The notes under the pieces are model-generated. The model saw only the letters and a list, made by a program, of their open reading frames with translations. It ran no database searches and had not been told where the DNA came from. A stretch of DNA of 64,000 nucleotides, taken from Ursus arctos. Taxonomy: Eukaryota; Chordata; Mammalia; Carnivora; Ursidae. The DNA lies in contig NW_026622997.1 of the NCBI RefSeq assembly GCF_023065955.2, positions 17,402,001-17,466,000 of the forward strand, in the 5' to 3' direction. A program made the position numbers and the translations under genes. Below, in pieces: positions 22,803 to 34,880 of this stretch; position 1 is the first letter of the stretch, and the number at the start of each line of letters is the position of its first letter.

Positions 22803-23382
22803 TGATGGGGGAAACAAAGGCAGAAGAAAGATTATTAAGTTTCCTTACTACTTAGAGCCCACTGACAAATCCTTGAAACAGGCAGAGTGACCTTCCTCCA
22901 GGCACTCCCCTGCCTCGATGTTAATACTTTGCTGAGGGCAAAAGTCAACCTTAGCCCGACCCCCATGATTCTGTAAGTCTATTATAATATATAAAAGTTC
23001 CTTTGGAAACTTCCTTTATCTCTACCCCCCCAAGATACAGGTTGGCAGTCATCCCCCAAGCAGATGACCAACTGATATACATCTGAAGGGTCTCCTGACT
23101 AAGGTTTTATTAGACAGTAATAAGTGAACTTTTCCCAACAACAGCTAGCCCCCTCAAGGTCCTGGAAACCTTGCTTCCAAAATTCCTTAGAGACATGCGC
23201 TCTCCCAAACCCCTTCCCAACTGGAAAGTATATCATGGGCCATTCCTCACAAACCCAGGGCAGCTCTTCCTGCCCATGGGTCCTGTCCCCGTGCTTTCAT
23301 AAAACCACCTTTTTGCACCAAAGACGTCTCAAGAATTTTTTCTTGGCCATCGGCTTCGAACCCTAACATCTTTCCTCCATCA
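22803..23382 (+). mobile_element. ERV1-like LTR, copy 2, with primer-binding site region
   Basis: Opens 'tgatgggggaaacaaaggca' and ends in 'ca' near 23382. Contains 'cataaaaccacctttttgca' and 'tctcaagaattttttcttgg'. Two bases later a tRNA 3'-end-like sequence starts at 23385, so this looks like a 5' LTR. It is older and longer than copy 3. Confidence 0.72.
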
Positions 23383-23384
23383 TA

Positions 23385-23660
23385 TGGTGTCCAACCTGGG
23401 GCTCTGAATCCAGCATCTCAGCTGGACTCTGAGCCACAGAGCAAACTTGGTGAGTACTTCTGCCTTTGGTTCCCACATCAGCATCCAGTTTGCCCTCCAC
23501 CCCCCAAGACGTGGTGTGGACGGCCTTCGCGAGGGTGTTCTCCCTGGAATAGATACAGGCTGAGCCAAAACCGTCAGGGTGGTGGAGAGAGAGCCGGCTG
23601 GGGTAGAACTGAGCTCTCGGGTCCGGGCTGCCAGGCACCAGCTATAACTCTGTGGCTCAC
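23385..23660 (+). mobile_element. ERV leader fragment after LTR copy 2
   Basis: Begins tggtgtccaacctggggctc, a plausible primer-binding site (TGG...). It continues as GC-rich leader-like DNA and then stops. No gag, pol or env homology can be seen, so the provirus is defective and missing its genes here. Confidence 0.5.
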
Positions 23661-24056
23661 AAGCTGACCTTGGATTGAATTTTAACCAATTTCAACCATA
23701 ACAAATCGTCATAGGTAGGGAAAATATTTATCATCGACACAAGAAGATATACTAAAGTCAACAGATAGTTTTATATGTATTATATGTAACTCCCAATCTT
23801 AATCATTAAATTAAGATCTTTTTTTTCCCTGGGAACAGCTTTCATTACCCAGTCCTTAAAGTACTCTCAGGAAACACCAGACTGAGAAAAGTAATAATTC
23901 TATGAGCCCTAATTCTGTGTCACCTTATATCTGAGTAATCTGGCGGCAGAGGCCATCGTTATTACTTTGGAATGAAGGGGCTGTAGCCCGGAAGAGGGGT
24001 GGGCCTCGACTGACCCTTGTTTTTACTTTGACTGTATGTGGTTTTAATGTGGTTTT

Positions 24057-24470
24057 TGGAGTAGTGTTGGTGGGGTTCAGAGCCAAAGGCCAAAAAAGAA
24101 TTCTTGAGACGTTTTTGGTGCAAAAAGGTGGTTTTATTAAAGCACCAGGACAGGATCGGTGGGCAGAAAGAGCTGCGGCCCTGGGATTGTGAGGGGCAAC
24201 TGCTTATTGACTTTGGGGTTGGGGGAAGGAAAGATAAGGGAAGTTCCAAAAGGACTTGCCTGTGCTGAAGAAGACTCACAGGATCCTGGAGGCCTTGCTA
24301 TTGTCAGGCTAAGTTGTTTTTCCCTCTGGCAAGGCATTAACATTGAGACAGTTGGGAGCTTTCTGGAGGAATGTTATACTCCGCCTGCCTCAAGTATTTG
24401 TCAGGGGGATGCTGGTTATAAGGAGGGTTAATCTCATCTACATTTTGTTCTGCCTTTGTCCCCCACATCA
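24057..24470 (-). mobile_element. ERV1-like LTR, copy 3, reverse orientation
   Basis: In reverse it reads tgatgtgggggacaaaggca ... 'gcagctctttctgcccaccg' ... 'taataaaaccacctttttgc' ... 'ctcaagaattcttttttggc', ending near 'actactcca'. Same family as copies 1 and 2. No neighbouring internal region recognised; probably a solo LTR. Confidence 0.75.
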
Positions 24471-24502
24471 GTTTGAATTTTAAACCATTAGAACGTTCTC
24501 TT

Positions 24503-24690
24503 AAACCTTTTTTTTTTTTTTTTTTAAGATTTTATTCCTTTATTTGACAGAGAGAGAGAGAGCAGAAGCAGGGGGAATGGCAGGCAGAGGGAGACGAGGA
24601 AGCCTGACATGGGGCTCGATCCCAGGACCCTGAGATCATGACCTGAACCAAAGGCAGACACTCAACGGACTGAGCCACCTAGGCACCCCA
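24503..24690 (-). mobile_element. Can-SINE (left arm of inverted pair)
   Basis: Reversed SINE with poly-T tail and 'gagccacctaggcacccc' head. Imperfect duplication attagaacgttctctt / attagaaggttcccttt at 24487-24502 and 24691-24706. Confidence 0.92.
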
Positions 24691-24708
24691 ATTAGAAGGT
24701 TCCCTTTC

Positions 24709-24911
24709 GGGATGCCTGCGCAGCTCAGTTGGTTAAGAGGCTGCCTTTGGCTCAGGTCATGATCCCAGGGTTCTGGGATCCAGCCCCACGTCAGGCTCCT
24801 TGCTCAGCGGGGAGCCTGCTTCTCCCTCTGGCTGCTCTGCCTGCCACTCCCCCTGCTCCTGTTCTCTCTCTCTGACAAATAAATAAATAAAATCTTTAAA
24901 AAAAGAAAAAG
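24709..24911 (+). mobile_element. Can-SINE (right arm of inverted pair)
   Basis: Head 'gggatgcctgcgcagctcag', CT-rich 3' end and A-tail. Duplication aaggttccctttc / aaagttctctttc at 24696-24708 and 24912-24924. Confidence 0.92.
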
Positions 24912-24924
24912 AAAGTTCTCTTTC

Positions 24925-27720
24925 TAAGGTTTCACAGCCTTAGTTGTTACTAAAATTGAGTTGACAATGCTCCGTGTGAGGGCCCAGAAGGTGTACAAAA
25001 GCCTCATTCACGGGGGAAAGCCATTACATCAAAAAGGAACTGTTCTGTTCTGTTTTCCTTATTTGGCCTAAAAAGAAACCCATTTCCCATCTCCCTCTTC
25101 ACCTCCAGTTTAATTTTTTGTCAGAGGGGAAGGAGTTAATGGCCTAATGAGAGGCTCCCCGTCACCTTCCTTGGATGCCACATAGAGTCCCCAGAAGAGA
25201 GAAACGCCATCTTCTGTTGCTAACATTCTATTTCGTAATCGTCTTTGTTTATGTACATCTTCGAATCTGGAACAGCGCCCTGCATATCAGATTTGTGTGC
25301 AAGTTTCGTTCTGCATCCTAAACAAAAGTTGGACCACAATCCCTCCCATCCTCTGACTGAACCAGCCAGGAAATTCCTCTGGGGAGTTCGTTGTGCTCTG
25401 TTAAAACTTTCAGGTAAGGGTCCTTTCCAAAGCCTGCACCTACCTACCTTTTGTGACCTGGACACTGAGATGTGGCAGAACCCCCCCAAAACCTTTTGTT
25501 TTCTTTTTGAACTAGCGGCAAGATGACTCGATAGTCCATTAGAGAAAATGACCTTTCAGCGAGGTAGCGATGGGTTTTGTTTCTCCCAGCATAACGGGCT
25601 TTGTCCTACCTATTCAGATGACCATATGCTTGCCTTCTCCAGAATACTGCCTTCCGCTGCCTCGGAAGGTCTTAGAAAATTAGTTGGTGAACAAAGAAGT
25701 TGATTTAGGCGGAAGCTTTTCTACTCAGATTGAAGAATGATCCATTTTCTTGGATTCTTTCATTAAGCCACTATTGCTTAATTATTGAGCTCTCTGGAAG
25801 GCAAAGGAAACTGAGTTTGAATTCCTTTCCAGAGCTTTTTTCCCCCCAGCCTTTCTGCAGAGCCTAAGAAGGGCCTTTGGAAGACAAGCGCTATCCTCAC
25901 TCTAAAGCCCAGACGTAGCCACTATGGATTGTGCCTGGCAATGCACGAGGGTTCCTTCTAGTGCTTTTAACCTCTCCTGCCTTGAGTGTCCTACAAAAAG
26001 GTGTAGTATTTTTGCCACCTATATTTTAAACTGACCCTGTTATTAAGAAAAGAATAATAGAACATTAGCAACCAATTGCATTTAAGAAATGGCTACTACA
26101 TTAAGCCAAAATTCTTTCTGTTTAATATCAATTTTACTGACCTTGGGTCTAAATCACCTCTTCCATTAATCCCTCAGAAGGTCATTTTTAGAGCATGAGT
26201 GTGAATAGATAAAACACAGGGAGAAATATCTCAAGTGACAGTTTTAGTGTCTGTGGTTACAGCGATGAACTGGATTGATTTAGAAGTCCCATCGCAGCAA
26301 GGTTATTGACCCTTCCCTGGCCAGCACTCCCTTAAGCCAAGCTTTGACACGAACCAGCTCAGTGCTTAATTAATCCTTCTCTTTGCTTTGACTTTTAAAG
26401 TGGACTTGATCAAGGTCAGTCTTCTTCCAATGAATGATACAGTGTTGGGATTTTCTTTTTCTATCAAATTATACAATCCCAGGTTTGACAGTGCCTCACC
26501 CCTGACTATGGGCCAGCCACTTACCCTCGACAACCAGGTGGTGCTCTTAAAACAGAAGATGTTATCGTTGACCTGAAGATTCAAGGACAAATAAGTTATT
26601 AATGATTTGAAAGCACTTAGGACCTATAAAGCTCCATAAAAATCCCTCCTGCAATAATATAGGGGTAACATAAGCGAAGCACGATAGCCATTCACCATAG
26701 TGGAAATGAACCACTTAGGCGCCATTTTGGCTTTCTGTGAAAGTAAACAAAGGAGGATATATATCCTTTTTCCACCTGAACGTTTTACCTTCTAGTTATT
26801 TCCCTGTGGCTGTAGTGTAATGATTTGACATGATTCAAGGCTGTCTTTATATGTCAACAAGCTTGGGGTATCCTCATTGCCTTTGGCCTGTTTTTGACCT
26901 AGAAAGTAGAAAGCAAAGCTTGTGTTACTAAACATGTTAGCAGAAAATGCTAACAAGTTTGGAGCATGTAAGGCTTTGTCTAGAAACTGTGGTGGGGTAT
27001 GTGGAAGAAGAGATAGATAAGCAAGTGGGTGTCAACCACATCAGCCATCTTTGTGTTTTGGAAAATGTGTAGGTACTCTACTGTCCTGTGAAGCATTTCT
27101 AGACCAAAAGAGGCCAATTTAAGACAACACTATAAAGAGACAGTGCTTACTGTTGAGTGGACATTGTCCTCTTTGGCTCCTCAGCATCTGTACCTCTTTC
27201 CAATATTTGGGGAATTCTCCCACTTTGAGAGTTTTGGTGGGAGGCAGAGTCTACCTCCCACTCTAGAAGGTGAAAATGCAAGATACTGGCTTTCCCCCGG
27301 CACCTAACCACAGGACAGAGGCCTGCCAGACAGAGGTGCCTGCTCTAGACTTTGAAAACAGAACTGGTAACATGAAGAAAGGACCAGAGCAACTCTATGT
27401 GACAGTGGCAAAGGCGCCCACCTTCTCAGGCAACAGAGGGAGTGGTGCGTAGGCAACATCCGGATCCAGAATGAGCAGTCTGTGGTTCAAGTTCCGGTAT
27501 GGTCCCAGCTTCGTATGTGTTCTTCCCGCAGAAGTTCTACAGTGGGATTTTGAGCATTGCTCCTGTCTGAAGGTCTCAGACCTGGTCGCAGTGATACTGT
27601 GAGAGACCCATACCCTTTCATTATTAGTAACTTTTTAATATGAAAAATGTTCCTCTTTTGCATATGTATTTGTATTTGTCCAAACATATTCAAACCCTTT
27701 ATCTCCCTAATCCCCTAGTT
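24925..27720. other. Repeat-poor intergenic block, no gene recognised
   Basis: About 2.8 kb without any recognisable SINE, LINE or LTR, unlike both flanks. ORFs are all under 95 codons. Sequence composition is balanced, with developmental-enhancer-like AT-rich stretches ('ctttgacttttaaagt', 'tgcttaattaatcctt'). Function unknown; conservation would decide. Confidence 0.5.
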
Positions 27721-27724
27721 CTCC

Positions 27725-28720
27725 TGATACAATTTACTTACCATAAAATTCACACACTGTAGTTGAACAACTCAATGCGTTTTAGTACGTTTATAGAGTT
27801 CCATGAACCACCACCACAGTCTAGTCACGTTTTTGTTCCATTTTAGCATATAGTTCTAGGAATTTCGACACATAGATTTGTCTAACCACCCCAGAGGACT
27901 TCTTCACCCCAGAGGACTTCCTCCTGCTTCTATAGCTATACCTTCACCACACCTAGCCCCTGGCAACCACTGATCTGTTCACCTCTAGAATCTTGTTTTT
28001 CCCAGGATGTCATACAGTAGGTAGTCTTTTGTGACTTTGCATAACACTTTAGAGGGTCATCCAAGTGGTTGCATGTGATATTAGTCTATTCCTCTGTGCT
28101 GAGTGGTGATATGTCGTACAGCTGGACCACAGTTTATCTACTTAACTTTTGATGAGCATTTGCGTTGTTTCTGGGTTTTGTGGGGAGGAATTATGAAGAG
28201 AGTTGCTACCCAATATCTTTTTTTATGTTTTAAAAAATGTTTTTCATTTTGGAATAATCATGAACTTACCAAAAAAAAGTTGGGAATACCATACAAATAA
28301 CGTTTTTTGGAAACCATTTGAGAACAGTTGATAATCTGATATTATCCCCCGACACTTAAGTATGTAATTTCTACACACAAGAACATTTTCCTACAAAACC
28401 ACAGTACCACGGTCAAAATCAGGATGTCCTCCTTGATACATCACCACCACCTCATCCTCAGAGTCATTCAAGTTTATTCAGTTGACCCAACAGAGAATCG
28501 TATAGCAAACGTATCCAGGTCATAATCACACGGAGTATTTAGCTATCATGTTTCTTGTGTCTCTGTCTGTCTGGAAGAGTTCCTCAGTCTTTCAGTGGCT
28601 TTCATGACCCTGACACTTAACAGTCCAGTTCTTTTGTAGAATATCCTCCAATTTGGTCTGTCTGATGTTTCCTCAAATTAGATTAAGGTTATCAGTTTTG
28701 GAAGTGATGGTATCTTATAA
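27725..28720 (-). repeat. Old L1 3' UTR fragments, antisense
   Basis: 'acaatttacttaccataaaa', 'ccactgatctgttcacctct' and 'gtgctgagtggtgatatgtc' then 'ttttggaataatcatgaact' are old L1M-type 3' segments in reverse, in at least two pieces. Confidence 0.65.
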
Positions 28721-29135
28721 TGTCTGTTTGTCAAATTACCGAGGACATTCACTTTGATCCCTTGATTAGGTGGTATCTACCAGGTTGATAAATACTTAGT
28801 GGGGTGGTATTTGGAAACTAGATATCCTGTTCTGTATCAAACACACACACACTGCATACAAAATAAATGCAGATATTTAAATATACATATAATGTATCTA
28901 TAGTCCTATGATTTCCTGTTTTATTTAGAAAGTTATAATTATTAATCTGGTGTCCTTCTGATGTCCCCATCATTCTTGGGGCATGTTCTTGCTTTCTGGA
29001 ATTACAAAATATCTCAGGATCATCTTGTTCTTTTCTTGTGCCAAGTATGTTAATTGATATTGGGTATTACTGCTCCCAGTCTTTCAGTAGACAGAACTAG
29101 GGAAAATATGTATGTATATGCACATATACATACAC
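28720..29135. other. Unassigned, AT-rich intergenic sequence
   Basis: Short (AC)n at 28841-28852; probably further diverged L1. No gene. Confidence 0.4.
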
Positions 29136-29139
29136 ACAT

Positions 29140-29329
29140 TTTTTAAAAGATTTACTTATTTATTTGAGAGAGAGAGAGAAAGAGAGAGCTCACAAGCAGG
29201 AGGAGCAGAGGGAGAGAGAACTTCAAGCAGACTGTGCTGAGTACAGAGCCCAACGTGGAGCTCAATCTCATGACCCCGAGCGGAAACCAAGACTCAGACA
29301 CTCAACCGACTGAGACACCCAGGTGCCCC
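29140..29329 (-). mobile_element. Can-SINE
   Basis: Reversed SINE, diverged ('gagagagctcacaagcagga', 'gagacacccaggtgcccc'). Target duplication unclear in CA-rich flanks. Confidence 0.88.
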
Positions 29330-31060
29330 AAATATACACACAAACATCTTTCTTTCATCTGTCCTCTATCATCATCATTTATCAGGGTTTTTATATATAT
29401 TAGATGTTAATTCCTTATCACATATATGACTTGCAATTTTTTTTCTCGTTCCAGTGGTTTTCTTTCCATTTTGTTGATGGTTTCTGTTGCTGTACTGAAG
29501 CTTCTTTGTTTGATGTAGTCCCGTTTGTTTGTTTTTGCTTTTGTTGTCTTAGCTTTTGGTGTCAAATCCAAAAAATCATTGCCAAAACCAATGTCAAGAA
29601 GCTTACCCCCTAACTTTTCTTTCAGTTTTATGATTTCAAGCCTTACATTCAAATCTTTAATCCATTCTGAGTTGATTTGTGTACATGGTGTAAAATCGGG
29701 GTCCAGTTTCATTCTTTTGTATGTGGTTGTCCAGTTTTCAGTACCATTTACTGAAAAGACTATCCTTTCCCCATTTATATTTGTGACTCCTTGTTATATA
29801 TCATTGACCACATACGTGTGAGTTAATTATTAGTGGGTTCTCTGCTCTGTTCCATTGATCTATGATTCTCTTTACATCAATACCATCCTGTATTGATTAC
29901 TATAGCTTTGTCATTACAGTTTGAAATCAGGAAGTGTGATGGCTCCAGCTTTGTTCTTCTTTTTCAAGATTGTTTTGGCTATTTGGGGTCTTTTGTGGTT
30001 CCATGCAAATTTTAGAATTGTTCTATTTCTGTGAAAAATGTTTGTATTTTGATAGGGCTTGTGTTGTTTTTGTTGATTGCTTTGGCTTTGAGTAGATGGA
30101 CATCTTCAATAATATTAGTTCTTCCAATTCATGAGCATAAACTATCTTTCCATTTATTTGTGTCTTCCTTAATTTCTTTCATCAGTGTACAGATCTTTCA
30201 CCTCCTTGGTTAAATTTATTCCTAGGTGTTTTATTCTTTTTGAAGCAATTGTAAATGGGACTGTTTTCTTAATTCTTCTTTCTGTTAGTTCATTTTTAAT
30301 GTATAGAAATGCAGCTGAGTTTTGCATATTGATTTTTTATCCTACAACTTAACTGAATTCATTTATCTTTTTTTTTTTATAGTCTTTAGGGTTTTCTGTA
30401 TACAATATAATTTTATCTATAAGTAGAGACAGATTTACTTCTTTCATTCTGATTTAGATACCTTTTCTTTTTCTTGCCTAATTGTTCTGGCTAAGACTTC
30501 CAGTACTATGTTGAATAGAAGTGGCATGGGTAGGTATCTTTGTTTTGTTCCTGATCTTAGAGGAAAAGCTTTCAACTTCTCACTGGTGAGTATGGTGTTA
30601 GCAGTGGGCTTGTCATATATGGCCTTTATTATATTGAGGTATATTCCCTCTATACCCACTTTATTGAGAGTTTTATCATGAATGGACATTGAATTTTGTC
30701 ATATGGTTTTTCTTCATTTATTGAGATGATCATATGATTTTTATCCTTCATTTTGCTAATGTGGTGTATCACATTGATTGACTTGTGGATGTTGAACCAT
30801 CCTTACATTCTTGGAATAAATCTCACTTGATCATGGTATGTGATCTTTTGACTGTGTCATTGAATTCAGTGTGTTAATTTTTTTTTTTTTTGAGATTTTT
30901 GCATGTATGTTCATTAGGGATATTGGCCAGTAATTTCTTTTCCTATAGTGTCCGTGTCTGGTTTTGCTATCAGTGTAATGCTGGCCTCACAAAATGAATT
31001 TGGAGGTATTTCCTCCTCTTCTATTTTTTGGAAGCATTTGAGGATTGGTGTTAATTCTTT

Positions 31061-31249
31061 CAAAAAAAGATTTTATTTATTCATTTGAGAGAGAGACAGA
31101 GAATGAGCATGGGGAGGAACAGAGGGAGAGGGACAAGCAGACTCCCTGCTGAGCAGGGAGCCCAACATGGGGCCCAATCCCAGGACCTTGAGATCTTGAC
31201 CTGAGCTGAAGTCAGACACTTAATTGACTGAGCCACTCAAAAGCCCCAT
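31061..31249 (-). mobile_element. Can-SINE inside L1
   Basis: Reversed SINE; duplication ggatWggtRttaattcttt at 31042-31060 and 31250-31268. Confidence 0.92.
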
Positions 31250-31725
31250 GGATAGGTATTAATTCTTTAAATGGTTGGTAGACTATACCAGTGAATATAT
31301 CCATCTTGTCCTAAACTTTTATTTCTTTCATTTATTTTTACTCTGATCTATGGTGTTTCCTTCTTTCCATTGCCTTTGGGCTTAGTGTGTTCTTCTAGTT
31401 CCTTCAGGTATAAAGTTAGGTGGTTTACTTGAGATCTTTCCTGTTTCTTAATATAGGCATTTAGTGCTATGAACTTCCCCTCCTTAGAACTGCTTTTACT
31501 GCATCCCATAAATTTTGGTATGTTGTGTTTCCATTTTCCTTTGTCTCAATACTTTGTTTTAAATTTCTCTTTTGATTTTTCTTTCATCCATTGGTTGTTT
31601 AATACCATGTTGCTTAATTACCACATATTTGTGAATTTTCCAGTTTTCTTCTTGTAATTGATTTCTAGTTTCATGTCATTGTGGTCAGAAAAAAAATGCT
31701 TGGTATGTTTTCAGTCTTCTTAAAT

Positions 31726-31735
31726 ATATTTATTT

Positions 31736-31766
<31 letters not shown>

Positions 31767-31950
31767 TTATTTATTTATTTGACAGAGAGAGAGAGACAGC
31801 CAGCGAGAGAGGGAACACAAGCAGGGGGAGTGAGAGAGGAAGAAGCAGGCTCTTAGTGGAGGAGCCTGATGTGGGGCTAGATCCCAGAACGCTGGGATCA
31901 CACCCTGAGCCGAAGGCAGATGCTTAACAACTGTGCCACCCAGGCGCCCC
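31726..31950 (-). mobile_element. Can-SINE, young, with expanded (TTGA)n tail, inside L1
   Basis: Young body ('agccagcgagagagggaaca') and head 'gtgccacccaggcgcccc'. The tail region holds TTTA units then six TTGA units (about 31740-31765). Duplication ttcttaaat at 31717-31725 and 31951-31959. Confidence 0.93.
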
Positions 31951-32941
31951 TTCTTAAATTTATTGAGACTTGTTTTGTGGCCTATTGTAAGATCTATCGT
32001 GGAGAACGTTCCATGTGTGCTTGAGAAGAATGTGTATTCTGCTGCTTTGAGTAGAATGTTCTGTATATGCCTGTTAAGTCCATCTGGTCTAACTTGTCAT
32101 TTAAGTCCAATGTTTCCTTATTGATTTTCTATTTGGATGAAGGAAGTGGGGTATTAAAGTCTCCTGTTATTATTGTTTTGCTTTCTATTTCTCGCTTTAG
32201 GTGAGTCTTTGCTTTATATAGTTAGGTCCTCCTGTTATTGGGTGCACTAATATTTACAAATGTTATATCCTCTTGTTGGATTGACACCTCTGTCATTATG
32301 TAATACCCTTCTTTGTCGCCTGTTACAGTCTTTGCCTTAAAGTCTATTTTGTCTGATATAAATATAGCTACTCTGACTTTCTTTTGGCTTGCATTTACAC
32401 GGAACAGCGTTTTCCATCCCTTCACTTTCAGTCTGTATATGTCTTTAAAGCTGAAGTGAGTCTCTTACAGGCAGTGTATAGTTAGTTGGGTCTTGTTTGT
32501 GTGTGTGTTTGAATCCATTCAGGCACTCTATGTCTTTTGATTGGGGAATTTAGTCCATTTACACTTAAAGTAATTGTTGATTGGTATGGACTTATTACTA
32601 TTTTGTTAAGTGTTTTCTGGCTGTTTTGTTCCTTTCTTCTTCTCTCTCTTCCTTTGTGATTTGATGCTTTTCTGCAGTGGTATGCTTAGACTCCTTTCTT
32701 TTTATCTTTTGTGTATCTGCTGTAGGTTTTTTCTTTGTGGTTGCCAGAGGCTTACATTAAGCAACTTACATTTATAACAGTCTATTTTAAGTGAATAACA
32801 ACTTGTTCAAATGCTTTCTAGAGCTCTACATTTTTACTTTCTTCTTCCCCATGTTTTATGTTCTCTTTATCTTGCTATTCATTAACAAATTATCATAGTT
32901 ATAGTTACTCATCTAATATCTTTTTAAATAAAATCATTTTT

Positions 32942-33176
32942 TCTTCTTTCCTTTCTTTATTACTTTTTTTTTTAGAGAGAGAGAGCGAGAGCATGTGTGC
33001 ATGTGGGAGGCAGGAGAGGCAGAGGGAGAGGGACAGAGAGAATTCTAAACAGGTTCCACACCCATTGTGGAGACTGGCAGTGCCTGATGTGGGGCTCAGT
33101 CCCACAACCCTGAGATCATGACTTGAGCTGAAAGCAAGTGTCAGATGCTTAACTGACTGAGCCATCCATGTGTCCC
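32942..33176 (-). mobile_element. Can-SINE, older
   Basis: Reversed SINE with 'gagccatccatgtgtccc' head. Duplication aataaaatMattttt at 32927-32941 and 33177-33191. Confidence 0.9.
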
Positions 33177-33191
33177 AATAAAATAATTTTT

Positions 33192-34190
33192 CTAATTAAA
33201 CTAGTCAGAATTGGTTTCTGTGGCTTGCAGTTAAGAATTAGACCACTATTCTTCTATAACTGCAATGTCCCCAGACCTCACCAGCTGAGGATACAAATAA
33301 GGTCACTTTACTACTTAGATACTTATTTTGTTAGTTAAACAGTCCACACCTGTATAACTACAGTGTCCCTGGGTTGTTTTTTCCAGGTGTTTGTTGTTTG
33401 TCTTTTATATTTGTAGACATCTCCAAGCTCCTTCATGCCACTGCCCATTTCAGCAAGATGACTGAGCCCCACCCACCGCTTAACAGTCTACTTATTGTTC
33501 ACATGTCATTTCTCCCATGTAATGGGTAATGACTTTTTAACACTGCACTCCTTGGCTTACATCCTTGGAGGCCTCCAGAAGAGACCCTTAGCCCCGGGGA
33601 ATCATCAAGTTTAAGGAGCTGAATGCTTTAATTTTACACAAGCTTGTCTCTCTTTAGAGCTCCTGTGTTGTCAAGGGGAAGGGCCTGAGGCAGGCTTGTA
33701 TAATAACCGTGGTATTCTACCTGAAATCATTGCTCTCCTCCAAACCTTAGTCTTGTTGCTGAGTTCTGCTCAGCATGCCTGATTTTTATTCCCTTAGAAT
33801 GAATTCACTCTCGGAGGCTCTGTATTTATGGCTCCTTCTTCTTTTGAGCTCCCGTTCCCCTGCCAGTTCACCAGATATGACTTTCTTGGTGTTCCCTTCT
33901 ACAATGCACATCCATTATGGAGCAGATGAAGCAAATTCAAAGGATTCTGAACCTGGGTGAAGCTTGGGCACATGGAAAGTCCCAAGAGTGACAGTTACTT
34001 GCTTCTTATCCTTCTTATCTAATTTTCCTAATCTGTGTCCAAAAATATCAGAGGGACCCCTCTTTAACCTAGTCTGGTTGAACACCTCATCCCCTGCCTT
34101 GGAGATTCCCCGCTGAGCTCAGAGCGGTGAGAGGCTGTCTCTCTTACCAAATCCCTACAAGCACTAAGTTATTTCTCTTGATTTGGGCCC
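33192..34190. other. Unassigned intergenic sequence
   Basis: No repeat or exon recognised with confidence. The 61-codon ORF at 33775 has no domain. Confidence 0.4.
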
Positions 34191-34199
34191 TTCCCATTT

Positions 34200-34440
34200 T
34201 CTCTCTGCCATTAATAAGTGTATTACTTGTTTATCTCTATGTGACAAATTAGCCCAAAGCTTAGTGACTTAATACAAACATTTATGGTCTCACACTTTCT
34301 GTAGGTCAAGAATACAGGAACGGCTTAGCATGAAGATCGACAAACTTCAGCCAAGTCTTCACATGACAGCAGCTCTAGCTGACATCTTAGCTAGGAGATT
34401 GGAGCCAGAAACACAGAACTAAGCAGCTGCCAAATCCCTG
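34200..34440 (+). repeat. Probable MaLR/MLT-type LTR fossil
   Basis: 'tgtgacaaattagcccaaag' and 'cttagtgacttaatacaaac' match the widespread 'acaaattaccacaaacttagtggcttaaaa' motif of old mammalian LTR repeats. Name uncertain. Confidence 0.45.
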
Positions 34441-34489
34441 GCCCACAGAAAGTGCGAGATAATAAGTGCTTGTTGTAAAATCATGAGTC

Positions 34490-34880
34490 TTTGTCATCAG
34501 TCTCTTACTCCATCCCGGTCCCCTGGCAAATGACCTACTGTCTTATGCCTACAGTTTTCCTTTCCCTGAGTGTGATATGAATAGAACCATACAGTAAGTA
34601 GCCTTTTGGGTTTGGCTTTTTTTCCCTTTAACATAATGCTTTCAGGATTCCTCCCTATTGTTGCATAAGTTATTCATTTGCTCCTTTTTATTGCCGAAGA
34701 GTACCTCCTTGTAAGGCTGTACCCAAAGTTGTTTATCCATTCACAGTTGATGGATATTTGGGTTGTTTCCAGGTTTTGGCGATTAAGAATACAGCTGCTA
34801 TAAACATTAGCCCTGAGATGTTTCTGTGGACTTATGTTTCCATTTCTCTTGAAACACCCAGGAGTGAGATTGCTGGATCA
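34490..34880 (-). repeat. L1 3' fragment, antisense
   Basis: 'acataatgctttcaggattc', 'tgatggatatttgggttgtt' and 'ggagtgagattgctggatca' are L1 3' sequence in reverse. It abuts sense L1 at about 34880. Confidence 0.75.

Larger units (their letters stand above)
29340..32900 (-). repeat. Long antisense L1 LINE (3' end of ORF2 back to its endonuclease region)
   Basis: In reverse it runs through the ORF2 C-terminus (29.4-30.0 kb), reverse transcriptase (30.4-31.1 kb; minus ORF 30444-30689 is RT), linker and endonuclease region (31.3-32.7 kb). It is interrupted by two SINEs. About 3.3 kb of L1 survives with many stops; no intact ORF. Confidence 0.85.
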
